Shown: in pieces, positions 1 through 6,817 of the stretch
Layout of the letters: the number at the start of each line of letters is the position of its first letter
How positions within the stretch are numbered: the first letter of the stretch is position 1
Origin: Clostridia bacterium
GTDB lineage: Bacteria; Bacillota; Clostridia; Oscillospirales; UBA644
NCBI GenBank assembly: GCA_014872655.1
Contig: WHHJ01000018.1
Coordinates: 1 to 31,675, forward strand
Length of the DNA: 31,675 nt
Reading direction: 5' to 3'
Notes under the pieces: model-generated
The model's database searches: none
The model's input: the letters and a program-made list of their open reading frames with translations, nothing else
Told to the model about the DNA's origin: nothing
Made by a program: the position numbers and the translations under genes

Positions 1-166
1 TTTCCATAACGGGAGCAAGCAATTCTTTTCCGTGAGAAATGGCATCGGTAAGCTCCGGCTCGGTAAAAATTTTCGCCGCCGACCAGTCGTTTTCTTTGAA
101 AAAATCCTGCATTTCTTCCAAAGTCGGAAGCCGGTCAAGGTCAAGTAAGGTTTTCTTTTCTGCCAT
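1..166 (-). CDS. Partial hypothetical protein, N-terminal 55 residues
   Basis: An ATG at 166-164 reads leftward off the window. The visible protein begins MAEKKTLLDLDRLPTLEEMQ and is acidic and soluble, with no signal peptide or membrane segment. The start is supported by an AAAGGA ribosome binding site about 8 bases upstream and an extended -10 promoter (TGC-TATAAT, 213-208 on the minus strand) giving a leader of about 35 bases. The frame is open for all visible codons. I do not recognise the family. Its orientation and style match the minus-strand mobile-element genes at 15-16 kb, so it is probably a backbone gene of the same element. Confidence 0.65.
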   Translation of the reverse strand, partial: MAEKKTLLDLDRLPTLEEMQDFFKENDWSAAKIFTEPELTDAISHGKELLAPVME

Positions 167-207
167 TTCATCACATCCTTTCGAACCATTTCGCCCATGC
201 TGCCCAT

Positions 208-216
208 ATTATAGCA
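208..216 (-). promoter_or_regulatory. Extended -10 promoter for the left-edge minus-strand gene
   Basis: Read on the minus strand, the sequence is TGCTATAAT, a consensus extended -10. No good -35 is present at 17 bp (the region is T-rich). It lies about 40 bases upstream of the ATG at 166 and downstream of the terminator at 258-311, so the left gene has its own promoter. Confidence 0.5.
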
Positions 217-257
217 TAAAGGTGTGTACGAAAAAACGGACTACAAGTGAATTTTTC

Positions 258-311
258 AAAAAGCAAAAAGCGCCCCGTCAAGAGCAGAATGTTCTGTTCA
301 AGACGGGGCGT
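258..311 (-). terminator. Rho-independent terminator, minus strand
   Basis: A 9-bp perfect GC-rich stem (271-279 with 302-310) is extended by an inner 7-bp stem (283-289 with 292-298, one G-T pair). On the minus strand it is followed by two T5 runs (269-265 and 262-258). It sits between the leftward promoter at 459-487 and the minus-strand gene at 166, so it should block transcripts leaving the invertible segment. Confidence 0.8.
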
Positions 312-370
312 ACAGTTTCTATTCGCACATTCGACATCGTCGAGAAGACGGGTGAATATTTAGTGATATA

Positions 371-398
371 CAAAACCGCAAGTGCAATGCACCTGCGG
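371..398 (-). terminator. Secondary hairpin, possible weak minus-strand terminator
   Basis: CCGCA (376-380) pairs with TGCGG (394-398) and GTGC (382-385) with GCAC (389-392), with one mismatch between the two stems and a 3-base loop. On the minus strand it is followed by TTTTG. It lies 7 bases outside the left repeat and backs up the stronger terminator further left. Confidence 0.5.
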
Positions 399-404
399 CA
401 ATAA

Positions 405-427
405 TTCGTAAAGTATGTCACTTTATG
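405..427 (+). repeat. IR-L: left 23-bp recombination repeat
   Basis: This is a perfect inverted copy of 1807-1829 (23 of 23). The repeat has the form of a tyrosine-recombinase core site: arms TAAAGT (409-414) and ACTTTA (420-425) are inverted copies of each other around an asymmetric 5-base spacer, ATGTC. The spacer is in opposite orientation in the two copies, so recombination between them would invert the DNA in between rather than excise it. Confidence 0.85.
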
Positions 428-458
428 GCGTTTTCGAAAGAATGATCAACTCCTTATA

Positions 459-487
459 ATTATACTTGATGGTGTCGGATTTGTCAA
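459..487 (-). promoter_or_regulatory. Perfect sigma-A-type promoter pointing left (P-inv)
   Basis: On the minus strand, TTGACA (487-482) and TATAAT (464-459) are separated by exactly 17 bp, matching both hexamers perfectly. Transcription would start near 452 and cross the left repeat at once. No minus-strand gene lies between it and the terminators. Its likely use is after inversion, when it would face the operon that starts at 1854. Confidence 0.8.
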
Positions 488-609
488 TAGATTATCGTAA
501 AATGTCGAAAAATATTTGAAAATTTCTCATGTAAACGGGTTGTTTTTAGAAATTAAGCATTTTATGACCGTCAATTCTCCGTCACCATACATAAAAGGAG
601 GAAAAGCAG

Positions 610-1740
610 ATGGCTCGAAAAGGTGAAAACATTTACAAAAGAAAAGACGGTCGGTGGGAAGGACGCTACACAAAAGCATATAGCGATCTTCAAAAACCGG
701 TGCATGGATATGTTTACGGAAAGACTTATGCTGAAGCAAAGCAGAAACTAACCGAAGCAAAAGCCAATGTGATTTATGGGAGATTACCCGCTAATACAAA
801 GGTCGTATGCTATAACGATGTTTTGTCAGCGTGGCTATTTTCGGAAAAACTCAAAACAAAAGAATCAACATTCGCAAGGTATTCGCATTTGGTTGACTGC
901 CATATTCGAAAACCGTTAGGAACCAATATGTTGAATATGATCGAAACCGAAACGGTTGAGAGTTATATCTTATCCTTATTATCAGAAGGCAGAAGCGACA
1001 ACACCGGCGGTCTTGCTTCAAAAACGGTCTCGGATATATTGTTCATCATCAAATCTTCAATGGAGTATGCAGCAGATAAGGGCTATACCGTAGTTTGCAA
1101 CACGAAAAAGCTCTCTGTAAAAGTCAGCGAACATGATATAAGAGTTTTTTCAAAGATCGAACAAAACAGCTTGACAAGTTACCTTCTGAATGATTTGGAT
1201 GTTTCAAAACTTGCCGTCTTGCTCTGCTTATATACCGGTATTCGTATTGGAGAACTGTGCGCTCTGCGGTGGGAGGATATTGACATTGAAAATAAGGTTT
1301 TATCCGTCAATAAAACGCTGATACGAATACAAAACACTAACACTTTGATTGCGAGCAAAACGAAAATCATTATTTCTGCACCGAAAAGTAAGTGTTCTAT
1401 CAGAAAAATTCCGTTGCCTGATTGCATAATACCATTATTGAAAGCGTTTGTTCAAAAAGGCGATACTTTCTTTTTGACCGGTGAAACGGAAAGATTCGTA
1501 GAACCCAGAACTATGCAAAATCGATTCAAGAAATATGTAAGTGCGTGCAACATCGCTGATGCCAATTTTCACGCCTTGCGTCATACTTTTGCCACTCGTT
1601 GCGTTGAACTCGGATTTGAAATTAAATCATTAAGCGAAATTCTCGGACACGCCAATGTCAATATTACACTAAATCGGTATGTTCATTCTTCGTTTGAGTT
1701 AAAAACGCTTAACATGAATAGACTGTCGTTACCGGCATAA
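610..1740 (+). CDS. Tyrosine recombinase (phage/ICE-type integrase; candidate invertase)
   Basis: A 376-residue site-specific recombinase. The N-terminus (about 1-50, with KRKDGRWEGRY) resembles the AP2-like arm-binding domain of Tn916-type integrases. A core-binding SAM-like domain (about 65-170) and the catalytic domain follow. The catalytic set is visible: Arg212 in TGIRIGEL, His321 and Arg324 in HALRH, His347 in ILGH, and nucleophile Tyr357. The length is normal and the start has an AAGGAGG site about 9 bases upstream. The gene lies wholly between perfect inverted repeats, so inversion of its own segment is the most direct prediction. Integration or excision of the larger island is the alternative and does not exclude it. 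No excisionase gene is seen beside it and there is no terminator after it, so its transcript may run into the XRE operon. Confidence 0.92.
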   Translation: MARKGENIYKRKDGRWEGRYTKAYSDLQKPVHGYVYGKTYAEAKQKLTEAKANVIYGRLPANTKVVCYNDVLSAWLFSEKLKTKESTFARYSHLVDCHIRKPLGTNMLNMIETETVESYILSLLSEGRSDNTGGLASKTVSDILFIIKSSMEYAADKGYTVVCNTKKLSVKVSEHDIRVFSKIEQNSLTSYLLNDLDVSKLAVLLCLYTGIRIGELCALRWEDIDIENKVLSVNKTLIRIQNTNTLIASKTKIIISAPKSKCSIRKIPLPDCIIPLLKAFVQKGDTFFLTGETERFVEPRTMQNRFKKYVSACNIADANFHALRHTFATRCVELGFEIKSLSEILGHANVNITLNRYVHSSFELKTLNMNRLSLPA

Positions 1741-1806
1741 GCCGTCAAAAAATTGGTCAGCAAAACTCAAGAAAGCGCATTAACACACAGAAAATTTACT
1801 GCCAAT

Positions 1807-1829
1807 CATAAAGTGACATACTTTACGAA
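1807..1829 (-). repeat. IR-R: right 23-bp recombination repeat
   Basis: This is the perfect inverted partner of 405-427. It contains the same TAAAGT/ACTTTA arms with the spacer reversed (GACAT on the + strand). It ends 24 bases before the XRE start codon, so anything brought next to it by inversion becomes the promoter region of the long operon. Confidence 0.85.
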
Positions 1830-1853
1830 AGCGGCAGGAAGGAGTTGAAATGA

Positions 1854-2414
1854 ATGGAAAACCTCTCAAAATGGCAGATTACCGATGAAGAAAAAGACCA
1901 TTTCATTTCTGCTTTGACTCCTGAACTCGTTTTGCTTAGGACGAAAGCAGAAATATCGCAGGAAGACTTGGCTTCAATTGCGGGAATTTCCCGGCAGACC
2001 TACGGGGCAATAGAGCGAAAAGCCCGTAAGATGACTTGGAACACCTACCTTTCTTTGATTATGTTTTATGATTACAATCAAAAAACGCACGGGATGCTTC
2101 ATTCAATGGGGATATTCCCGAAGGAAATCATCAAAAGATTCAATGATGGTGCAGAGCCGACAACGGTAGATATTGGCTCATTTTTAAGCGGTGATATGAA
2201 AAACATCGTTGAAAGTCTTGATGAACAAGCGCTTCGTTCCATTCGCACGATGATAATGGTCGAATATGCTCGTTGCACCGAAACACCGGGTGAGGTAGTC
2301 GTCAAATCGTTTGACGGTATCAGCTTTACGAACGGTTCTTCTCCGAATGAAAAAGAGGCAATGATTGCCCTTAAAAACATCAAAGAAAGCAGGAAAGCAA
2401 ATGACCGGAAATGA
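1854..2414 (+). CDS. XRE-family helix-turn-helix regulator
   Basis: A 186-residue protein with an N-terminal XRE/Cro-type helix-turn-helix (about residues 25-85; TKAEISQEDLASIAGISRQT contains the recognition region) and a longer C-terminal part of unknown fold. It is the first gene of the operon. The start has an AGGAAGGAG site about 10 bases upstream, only a few bases beyond IR-R. It overlaps the ImmA/IrrE-type gene by 14 bases, the usual repressor-protease pairing of ICEs and prophages (as in ImmR/ImmA of ICEBs1). It may therefore repress or activate this operon or the integrase, with its level controlled by the neighbouring protease. The operator is not identified. Confidence 0.85.
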   Translation: MENLSKWQITDEEKDHFISALTPELVLLRTKAEISQEDLASIAGISRQTYGAIERKARKMTWNTYLSLIMFYDYNQKTHGMLHSMGIFPKEIIKRFNDGAEPTTVDIGSFLSGDMKNIVESLDEQALRSIRTMIMVEYARCTETPGEVVVKSFDGISFTNGSSPNEKEAMIALKNIKESRKANDRK

Positions 2415-3072
2415 GATCAAACAAAAAATCAAGTCATTTTGCAAAGAGTACAAATTAGCAGAAGTATCCTGCCAATCCTTAAGGGCGGTTATTGAGAAAC
2501 AAGGATATACCATCGTAGAGTACAATCAAATATTTAACGATGAAAATACTGCAAAGCTTATCGAATCTTTAAATCTATCCGATGCTATTTCGCACACCAA
2601 AGGATTTACTTATGCGACCGGCAGTTACCGTATCGTTTTTGTTCACGAAGATCTATCGGAAGATGAAGAGCGAATCGTGTTGGCACACGAAGCAGGACAT
2701 ATTTATCTGAACCATCTTTCCAACGCACCAATCATCGGGAGAGATGTTCGTGAGGAATATGAAGCAAATGAGTTTGCTCACTTTTTACTTAACCCGTCGG
2801 GTAATATCAAATTGGCAAGTGCGGTCAAGAAACACAAGAAAGCAGTTATTGCTTGCTTGATTACCGTATTGCTTGTTGCCGGAGGTGTCGTCGCTCTTTC
2901 CGTAATTAACACTGAAAAACAGTATTACGGAGAGTATTATATTACATCAACGGGAAACAAATATCACGAAAAGGACTGCGTTTTTGTAAAGAACAAAGAT
3001 AATGTCCGAAAATTAACCAAAGAAGAGTTTGAAAGTGGAGATTATGAACCATGTCAAATTTGTTTGCCATAG
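2401..3072 (+). CDS. ImmA/IrrE-type metalloprotease with membrane segment and Cys-rich C-terminal domain
   Basis: A 223-residue protein. The zinc-protease motif HEAGH (96-100) sits in LAHEAGHIYLNH and is followed by EEYEANEFAHFLL, the usual second part of ImmA/IrrE proteases. Such proteases cleave XRE repressors, here probably the product of the preceding, overlapping gene. Unusually, a membrane helix (about 147-168) follows, and then a small domain (about 185-223) with a G-x-KYH-x3-C and PCQICLP pattern resembling Ada-type metal-binding modules, probably outside the membrane. The start at 2401 is chosen for its AGGA site 6 bases upstream; an in-frame ATG at 2365 would add 12 residues. The architecture suggests that an external or membrane signal is passed to repressor cleavage, which is inference. 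Confidence 0.82.
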   Translation: MTGNEIKQKIKSFCKEYKLAEVSCQSLRAVIEKQGYTIVEYNQIFNDENTAKLIESLNLSDAISHTKGFTYATGSYRIVFVHEDLSEDEERIVLAHEAGHIYLNHLSNAPIIGRDVREEYEANEFAHFLLNPSGNIKLASAVKKHKKAVIACLITVLLVAGGVVALSVINTEKQYYGEYYITSTGNKYHEKDCVFVKNKDNVRKLTKEEFESGDYEPCQICLP

Positions 3073-3083
3073 GTGGTGATGAA

Positions 3084-3953
3084 ATGGATTTCAAAGAATG
3101 TAGTTTATGCGAAGACTTTTTAAGTTTTTTCAATAATGATGAGCAAGCATTTCGGCATACTAATTTTTATCATTACACATCGTTGGAAAATGTTGACCGT
3201 ATATTAAAAGCAAAACAAATTCGGCTTACAGCACTTTCAAAATCAGCTAATGATTTGGTTGAGAAAGACAACTACAAAAAACTCGGTGACAATATTTTCT
3301 CTTTATGTTTTTCAACAGGAACAAGCGAGTGTTTACCGTTGTGGTATTTATATTCCGGAATTGATGGGCGTGGAGCAAGAATAGGACTAAAAAAGAAAAT
3401 GTTCCGTCAATTGTATGAAAATCCAGTTTTTATATTACAGGAAGTCGAATCAAGCTATCCATACAACGCAATTGGTAAACCGATACTACTCAAAACAACT
3501 GATTTTATATTTCAATGCCGAGATATTTTATACATAGGTAAGGATTCTCAAAAAGTCAATCTGTATAGAGTTAAATATAATGGTCAGGTCACCAATAATC
3601 TTACAAAAGACATTGCAGACAAGTTGCAAAGCGAATATCAAAGATTTATAAAAGGATTGATTTGGTTTTATGAAAAAGAAACTCGGTTACAAGTTGAGGT
3701 TACGAACAAGGAATTATTAGAGCCTGCCAAAAACTATGTTGTAATCTTGAAACTTGATGATGTTTATGACGATATTTCCGTTCGCCTTGCACCTGAATAT
3801 GAAGAAATCGAAACGGAAATATTTGAAAAATATGACGGGATAAAAGATTGGGCATATAAAAAACTACAAACAAGTGAATTTGCAGGTCAATTACATATGG
3901 GATTAAAAGAAAAATTGTGCAGAGAGTGTTATCAAAAAATGGAGGATAACTAA
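3084..3953 (+). CDS. DUF2971-like protein
   Basis: A 289-residue soluble protein. Its N-terminal half carries the DUF2971-type pattern FYHYTSLENVDRILKAKQIR, followed by a CFSTG and LWYLYSG block; these proteins are frequent in accessory islands and defence neighbourhoods and their function is unknown. The C-terminal half is lysine- and glutamate-rich. The start at ATG 3084 is preferred because of the GGTGG site 7 bases upstream and because it follows the previous stop; an in-frame ATG at 3051 would overlap the previous gene by 22 bases. The stop overlaps the next start (TAATG), so it is translated within the operon. A direct role in the ubiquitin-like pathway cannot be shown. Confidence 0.72.
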   Translation: MDFKECSLCEDFLSFFNNDEQAFRHTNFYHYTSLENVDRILKAKQIRLTALSKSANDLVEKDNYKKLGDNIFSLCFSTGTSECLPLWYLYSGIDGRGARIGLKKKMFRQLYENPVFILQEVESSYPYNAIGKPILLKTTDFIFQCRDILYIGKDSQKVNLYRVKYNGQVTNNLTKDIADKLQSEYQRFIKGLIWFYEKETRLQVEVTNKELLEPAKNYVVILKLDDVYDDISVRLAPEYEEIETEIFEKYDGIKDWAYKKLQTSEFAGQLHMGLKEKLCRECYQKMEDN

Positions 3954-5521
3954 TGCAAAGTACACAAAGACACAAAGTTTTGTTTGAGCAAAAAGAATGC
4001 TTTTGGCAAACCGATGTGCCGATAATCATAGAAGAAACTGTTTTAATTGGCGATAAACAAACCGGAAAACTCTATGTCAGAAACTCTTTCAGAAGCATGT
4101 CTGAAAAAATAATATCAGCAGTAATGGTCGCAGTTGCTTGTAAAGATGTTTGGGGAAACAAACTCGAAAATAACGAAACATTTCAATACCTTGACCTAAA
4201 AGTCGGAAAGAATTCTTTATTTGGTCAAAATGAACCGATTGAAATCAAAAACAACAATACTCGTTCTGTTTTTTCATCTATTCAAAAAGTACTGTTTGAA
4301 GACGGAAGCATTATAGAATGTAGCCAAGACGGTATTCGTTTCCCGACGCCTTTACCGCTTTCTGCTCAACTTGGCAATCAAGAACTTGCTTCGGAATATG
4401 CTCGTGAATCTGTAGCTACTGCTAAGTATGTACCAACCAATTTGGGCGAGTATTGGAGATGCACTTGCGGAACAATAAACTTGAAAGAAACTCCTTCTTG
4501 CGAATTATGCGGCTCCGACTTTTCAGCATTGACAGAATTATTGAATACAGATGCTCTTTCCTCCAATCTTCAAATTTACAAAAAAGAACAAGCGGAAAAA
4601 GCAGAAGCGGAAAGAATTGCCGAACAAGAGCGGATAAAAGAGGCAGCGCTGCGAGCTAAACAAGAACAAGAATCACTTCAACGAAAGTTAAGAATTGCCG
4701 AAGAAGAAAAGGCTGCCGTAATCAGGTCAAAGAAAAGAAAAAAAACAGCACTAATTTCTATCATAACTATTATTGTTGTAGCAATCGCATATTTTGCATA
4801 TATCGGACCTGAAATAGTCCAGCCCAAAATAACTTATAATCAAGCATGTAGTTTGTTAAGTAACGGCCAGTACGAAGAAGCCATAACAAAATTTCAAGAA
4901 ATACCCGGCTACAAAAACAGCTCAGAAATGATCGATGAGGCAAAGTATTGTCAAGCTAAAGCGCTATTGGATAAAAAGCAGTATGCCTCCGCCATTTCAA
5001 AATTTGAGAAAATTACTTATTACAAAGACAGCAAAGATCAAGTGCTTGAATGTAAATATTCTTATGTCTCAGCACACAAAAATAATAATGACGCTACAAC
5101 ATTTGATTATTTGAAGGACTTGAAAAATAAAGGATACAAAGATTCATATACTATTTACTCGGATTTATACGATTGGAAAATTGAAATGAACTGTTGTAAT
5201 ACAAAAAGCGACGATTGGACTACTAAAAGTACTTCCATCAGTAAGTATTGCAAATATATGCATATCAATTTTCAGCTTTCAGGCGGAACGCCAAATGAAA
5301 AAATAAATTTGACTCATACAGTAATTTTTCCAGATGGAGATAGCAATGTATCTGATTGGGACTGGGAAAATAAGTATGATGGCGATAATTTCGGATTTGA
5401 ATATGCTTCCGGGTTATATACATATCCAGAATACGGAGCCACCGGCAGTATGATCATTAAAATATATAATGCCGATACATACACTTTGATGGATACTTTT
5501 ACAATCAAAATAACCAACTGA
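3953..5521 (+). CDS. RanBP2-like zinc finger, coiled-coil, membrane, TPR-like protein
   Basis: A 522-residue multidomain protein. Residues 1-160 form a beta-rich domain of unknown family. At 168-186 lies a zinc finger of RanBP2/NZF style (Trp168, Cys170, Cys172, Asn176, Cys183, Cys186), with C-x-C where the eukaryotic family usually has C-x2-C. A charged coiled coil (about 200-262, rich in E/K/A) leads to a membrane helix (about 264-286). Outside, two TPR-like repeats (about 290-390, GQYEEAITKF and KQYASAISKF) and a C-terminal beta-sandwich-like region follow. Some NZF fingers bind ubiquitin, so this could be a reader of the modifier; many bacterial zinc ribbons do not, so that is only a suggestion. 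The start has GGAGG 7 bases upstream and overlaps the previous stop. Confidence 0.75.
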   Translation: MQSTQRHKVLFEQKECFWQTDVPIIIEETVLIGDKQTGKLYVRNSFRSMSEKIISAVMVAVACKDVWGNKLENNETFQYLDLKVGKNSLFGQNEPIEIKNNNTRSVFSSIQKVLFEDGSIIECSQDGIRFPTPLPLSAQLGNQELASEYARESVATAKYVPTNLGEYWRCTCGTINLKETPSCELCGSDFSALTELLNTDALSSNLQIYKKEQAEKAEAERIAEQERIKEAALRAKQEQESLQRKLRIAEEEKAAVIRSKKRKKTALISIITIIVVAIAYFAYIGPEIVQPKITYNQACSLLSNGQYEEAITKFQEIPGYKNSSEMIDEAKYCQAKALLDKKQYASAISKFEKITYYKDSKDQVLECKYSYVSAHKNNNDATTFDYLKDLKNKGYKDSYTIYSDLYDWKIEMNCCNTKSDDWTTKSTSISKYCKYMHINFQLSGGTPNEKINLTHTVIFPDGDSNVSDWDWENKYDGDNFGFEYASGLYTYPEYGATGSMIIKIYNADTYTLMDTFTIKITN

Positions 5522-5539
5522 TATAAGGAGGAAAACAAA

Positions 5540-6376
5540 ATGGCAACAGTGTTCAAAATCGGAGCGGGGGCAGAAAAGTATACTTGTCCCTACTGCAAAA
5601 CTCAATTTAAGGAGGGCGACAAAGCAATTTCATGTCCGGCATGTCAGACGTTGCATCATGCAAGTTGTTGGGAAGAAAATAAAGGTTGCACAACCTTTGG
5701 TTGTTCTGAACAGCATTACGAAACTCAAGGAACAAATCCGACAGATGTTTGCCCAAACTGTGGATCAACCTTAGGCGATGGTCAAGAATTCTGCCCGAAA
5801 TGCGGCACCCCGAAGGGCGGAGTTAAGAAAAATATTTGTAGCAAATGCGGTACAGAATTACAGGATGGTCAAGAATTTTGCCCGAAATGTGGACAGAAAG
5901 CTGATCTTCAAATTGATTCAGGTGTCAATTCGGCGATTTCTCAATTTAATGCGAGTGTTACAAAAACAAACGAGAAGAAAAAGAAGACTCCTTTGATTGT
6001 TGGTATCATCGCTGGTGTTGTGGTTCTTGCGGTAGTGCTGATTATTGCTCTTGGCGGCAGTGGCGGCAAAAAAGATTTCCATGACATGTATGGTGATATT
6101 GCTGCCGAAAGTTGGTGCACGATAGCTTCTGATGGTTCTTATATGAAAATCGATACAAACCCCGATAATATAGATTATTACACAGATGATACAGCTTATT
6201 ATAAAATTAAAACAATTAATAGTGATCTTGGATTTTCAAGTGCACTGTTTGAAGAAATGGGGCAAACTCGTGCTCTTGATGGTCGTCAAAGTGACTCAAA
6301 CGATAAGTATGAAGTGTCTTGGTCGTATCATCCGGATAACGGCCTTGAAGTAATGTACAAAGTCAAAAGTAAATAA
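5540..6376 (+). CDS. RING-like membrane protein with two zinc ribbons (candidate E3, paralogue 1)
   Basis: A 278-residue protein starting with an eight-ligand binuclear treble-clef pattern: Cys16, Cys19, Cys32, Cys35, His40, Cys43, Cys50, Cys55. This matches prokaryotic RING-type domains and closely resembles the N-terminus of the protein at 12,418 (shared HH-x2-CW and GCTTFGC). Two near-identical zinc ribbons follow (Cys71/74/85/88 and Cys100/103/114/117), then a membrane helix (about 150-170) and an extracytoplasmic tail of about 100 residues. RING domains recruit E2s, and an E2 is encoded downstream, so a membrane-bound E3-like adaptor is plausible. The spacing differs from eukaryotic RING fingers, so a purely structural zinc domain is the alternative. 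Ribosome binding site AAGGAGG. Confidence 0.8.
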   Translation: MATVFKIGAGAEKYTCPYCKTQFKEGDKAISCPACQTLHHASCWEENKGCTTFGCSEQHYETQGTNPTDVCPNCGSTLGDGQEFCPKCGTPKGGVKKNICSKCGTELQDGQEFCPKCGQKADLQIDSGVNSAISQFNASVTKTNEKKKKTPLIVGIIAGVVVLAVVLIIALGGSGGKKDFHDMYGDIAAESWCTIASDGSYMKIDTNPDNIDYYTDDTAYYKIKTINSDLGFSSALFEEMGQTRALDGRQSDSNDKYEVSWSYHPDNGLEVMYKVKSK

Positions 6377-6410
6377 CCATAAGAAATATTAAGGAAAAGG
6401 AGACATTATC

Positions 6411-6803
6411 ATGAAAAAATTAACTGTCGTAATTGTCGCAATTTGCTTTCTCATGTGCTGTGTTCTATCCGGATGTGGTTCATCTTCGAAAGCCGCAGAA
6501 AAATACATAGGTGTTTGGTACGGTTATAAAGAAAGTACATCAGAAGGCGATATAGTTTTTGCTGAGTATGCTCCATTGATTAAACTGGAACTGACAGCTG
6601 AATTTGCATCTGATGGTAAATATGTCCTACGCTATTATGTTGACGGTATAGAAGAAGAAAAATCTACTCAAGAAGGCACTTATACAATGGAGGGTGAAAA
6701 AATAGTTTTGACAGAAAACAATGGGGTTGGCGAAATTATCAACGGTGAACTGGTATTGAGTTATGATAACGGTGCAGTAAAGCAGTATTTCAAGGAACAT
6801 TAA
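6411..6803 (+). CDS. Small lipoprotein of unknown function
   Basis: A 130-residue protein with a lipoprotein signal peptide: Lys-Lys start, a hydrophobic core, and the lipobox LSGC with Cys22, followed by a GSSSK linker. The mature part (about 105 residues) resembles small beta-rich lipoproteins of Firmicutes (GVWYGYKES, and GTYTMEGEKIVLTENNG). It should sit on the outer face of the cytoplasmic membrane. An AAAAGGAG site precedes the start. It lies within the operon between the first RING-like gene and the HEPN-like gene, so the system has an exterior component besides the protease and the LysM protein. Confidence 0.78.
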   Translation: MKKLTVVIVAICFLMCCVLSGCGSSSKAAEKYIGVWYGYKESTSEGDIVFAEYAPLIKLELTAEFASDGKYVLRYYVDGIEEEKSTQEGTYTMEGEKIVLTENNGVGEIINGELVLSYDNGAVKQYFKEH

Positions 6804-6817
6804 AAGTTCAATGTAAA

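Larger units (their letters stand above)
167..609. other. Intergenic control region: terminators, inverted repeat and divergent promoter
   Basis: No gene is supported here. From left to right it holds the promoter and ribosome binding site of the left-edge gene, a strong and a weaker minus-strand terminator hairpin, the left recombination repeat (405-427), a consensus minus-strand promoter (459-487), and the integrase leader with its AAGGAGG site. I see no convincing consensus promoter for the integrase itself. Confidence 0.7.
405..1829. other. Candidate invertible DNA segment carrying a promoter and its recombinase
   Basis: The segment is bounded by perfect 23-bp inverted repeats with tyrosine-recombinase core-site structure and encodes a tyrosine recombinase. 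Just inside the left repeat it carries a perfect consensus promoter that points outward to the left. Inversion would redirect that promoter to the right, about 70 bases upstream of the XRE start at 1854. In the present orientation the promoter runs into two terminators, so this copy looks OFF for the downstream operon except for read-through from the integrase gene. Switching is inferred; the repeats and promoter are seen directly. Confidence 0.7.

Noticed and set aside
39..404. Plus-strand open frame of 121 codons
   Set aside because: It runs antisense to the partial minus-strand gene and straight through two terminator hairpins, with no ribosome binding site.
405..1829. The 23-bp repeats as attL/attR of the island
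   Set aside because: They are inverted, not direct, and only 1.4 kb apart with just the integrase between. I looked for a further copy by eye elsewhere in the window and found none, so they fit inversion better than integration ends.
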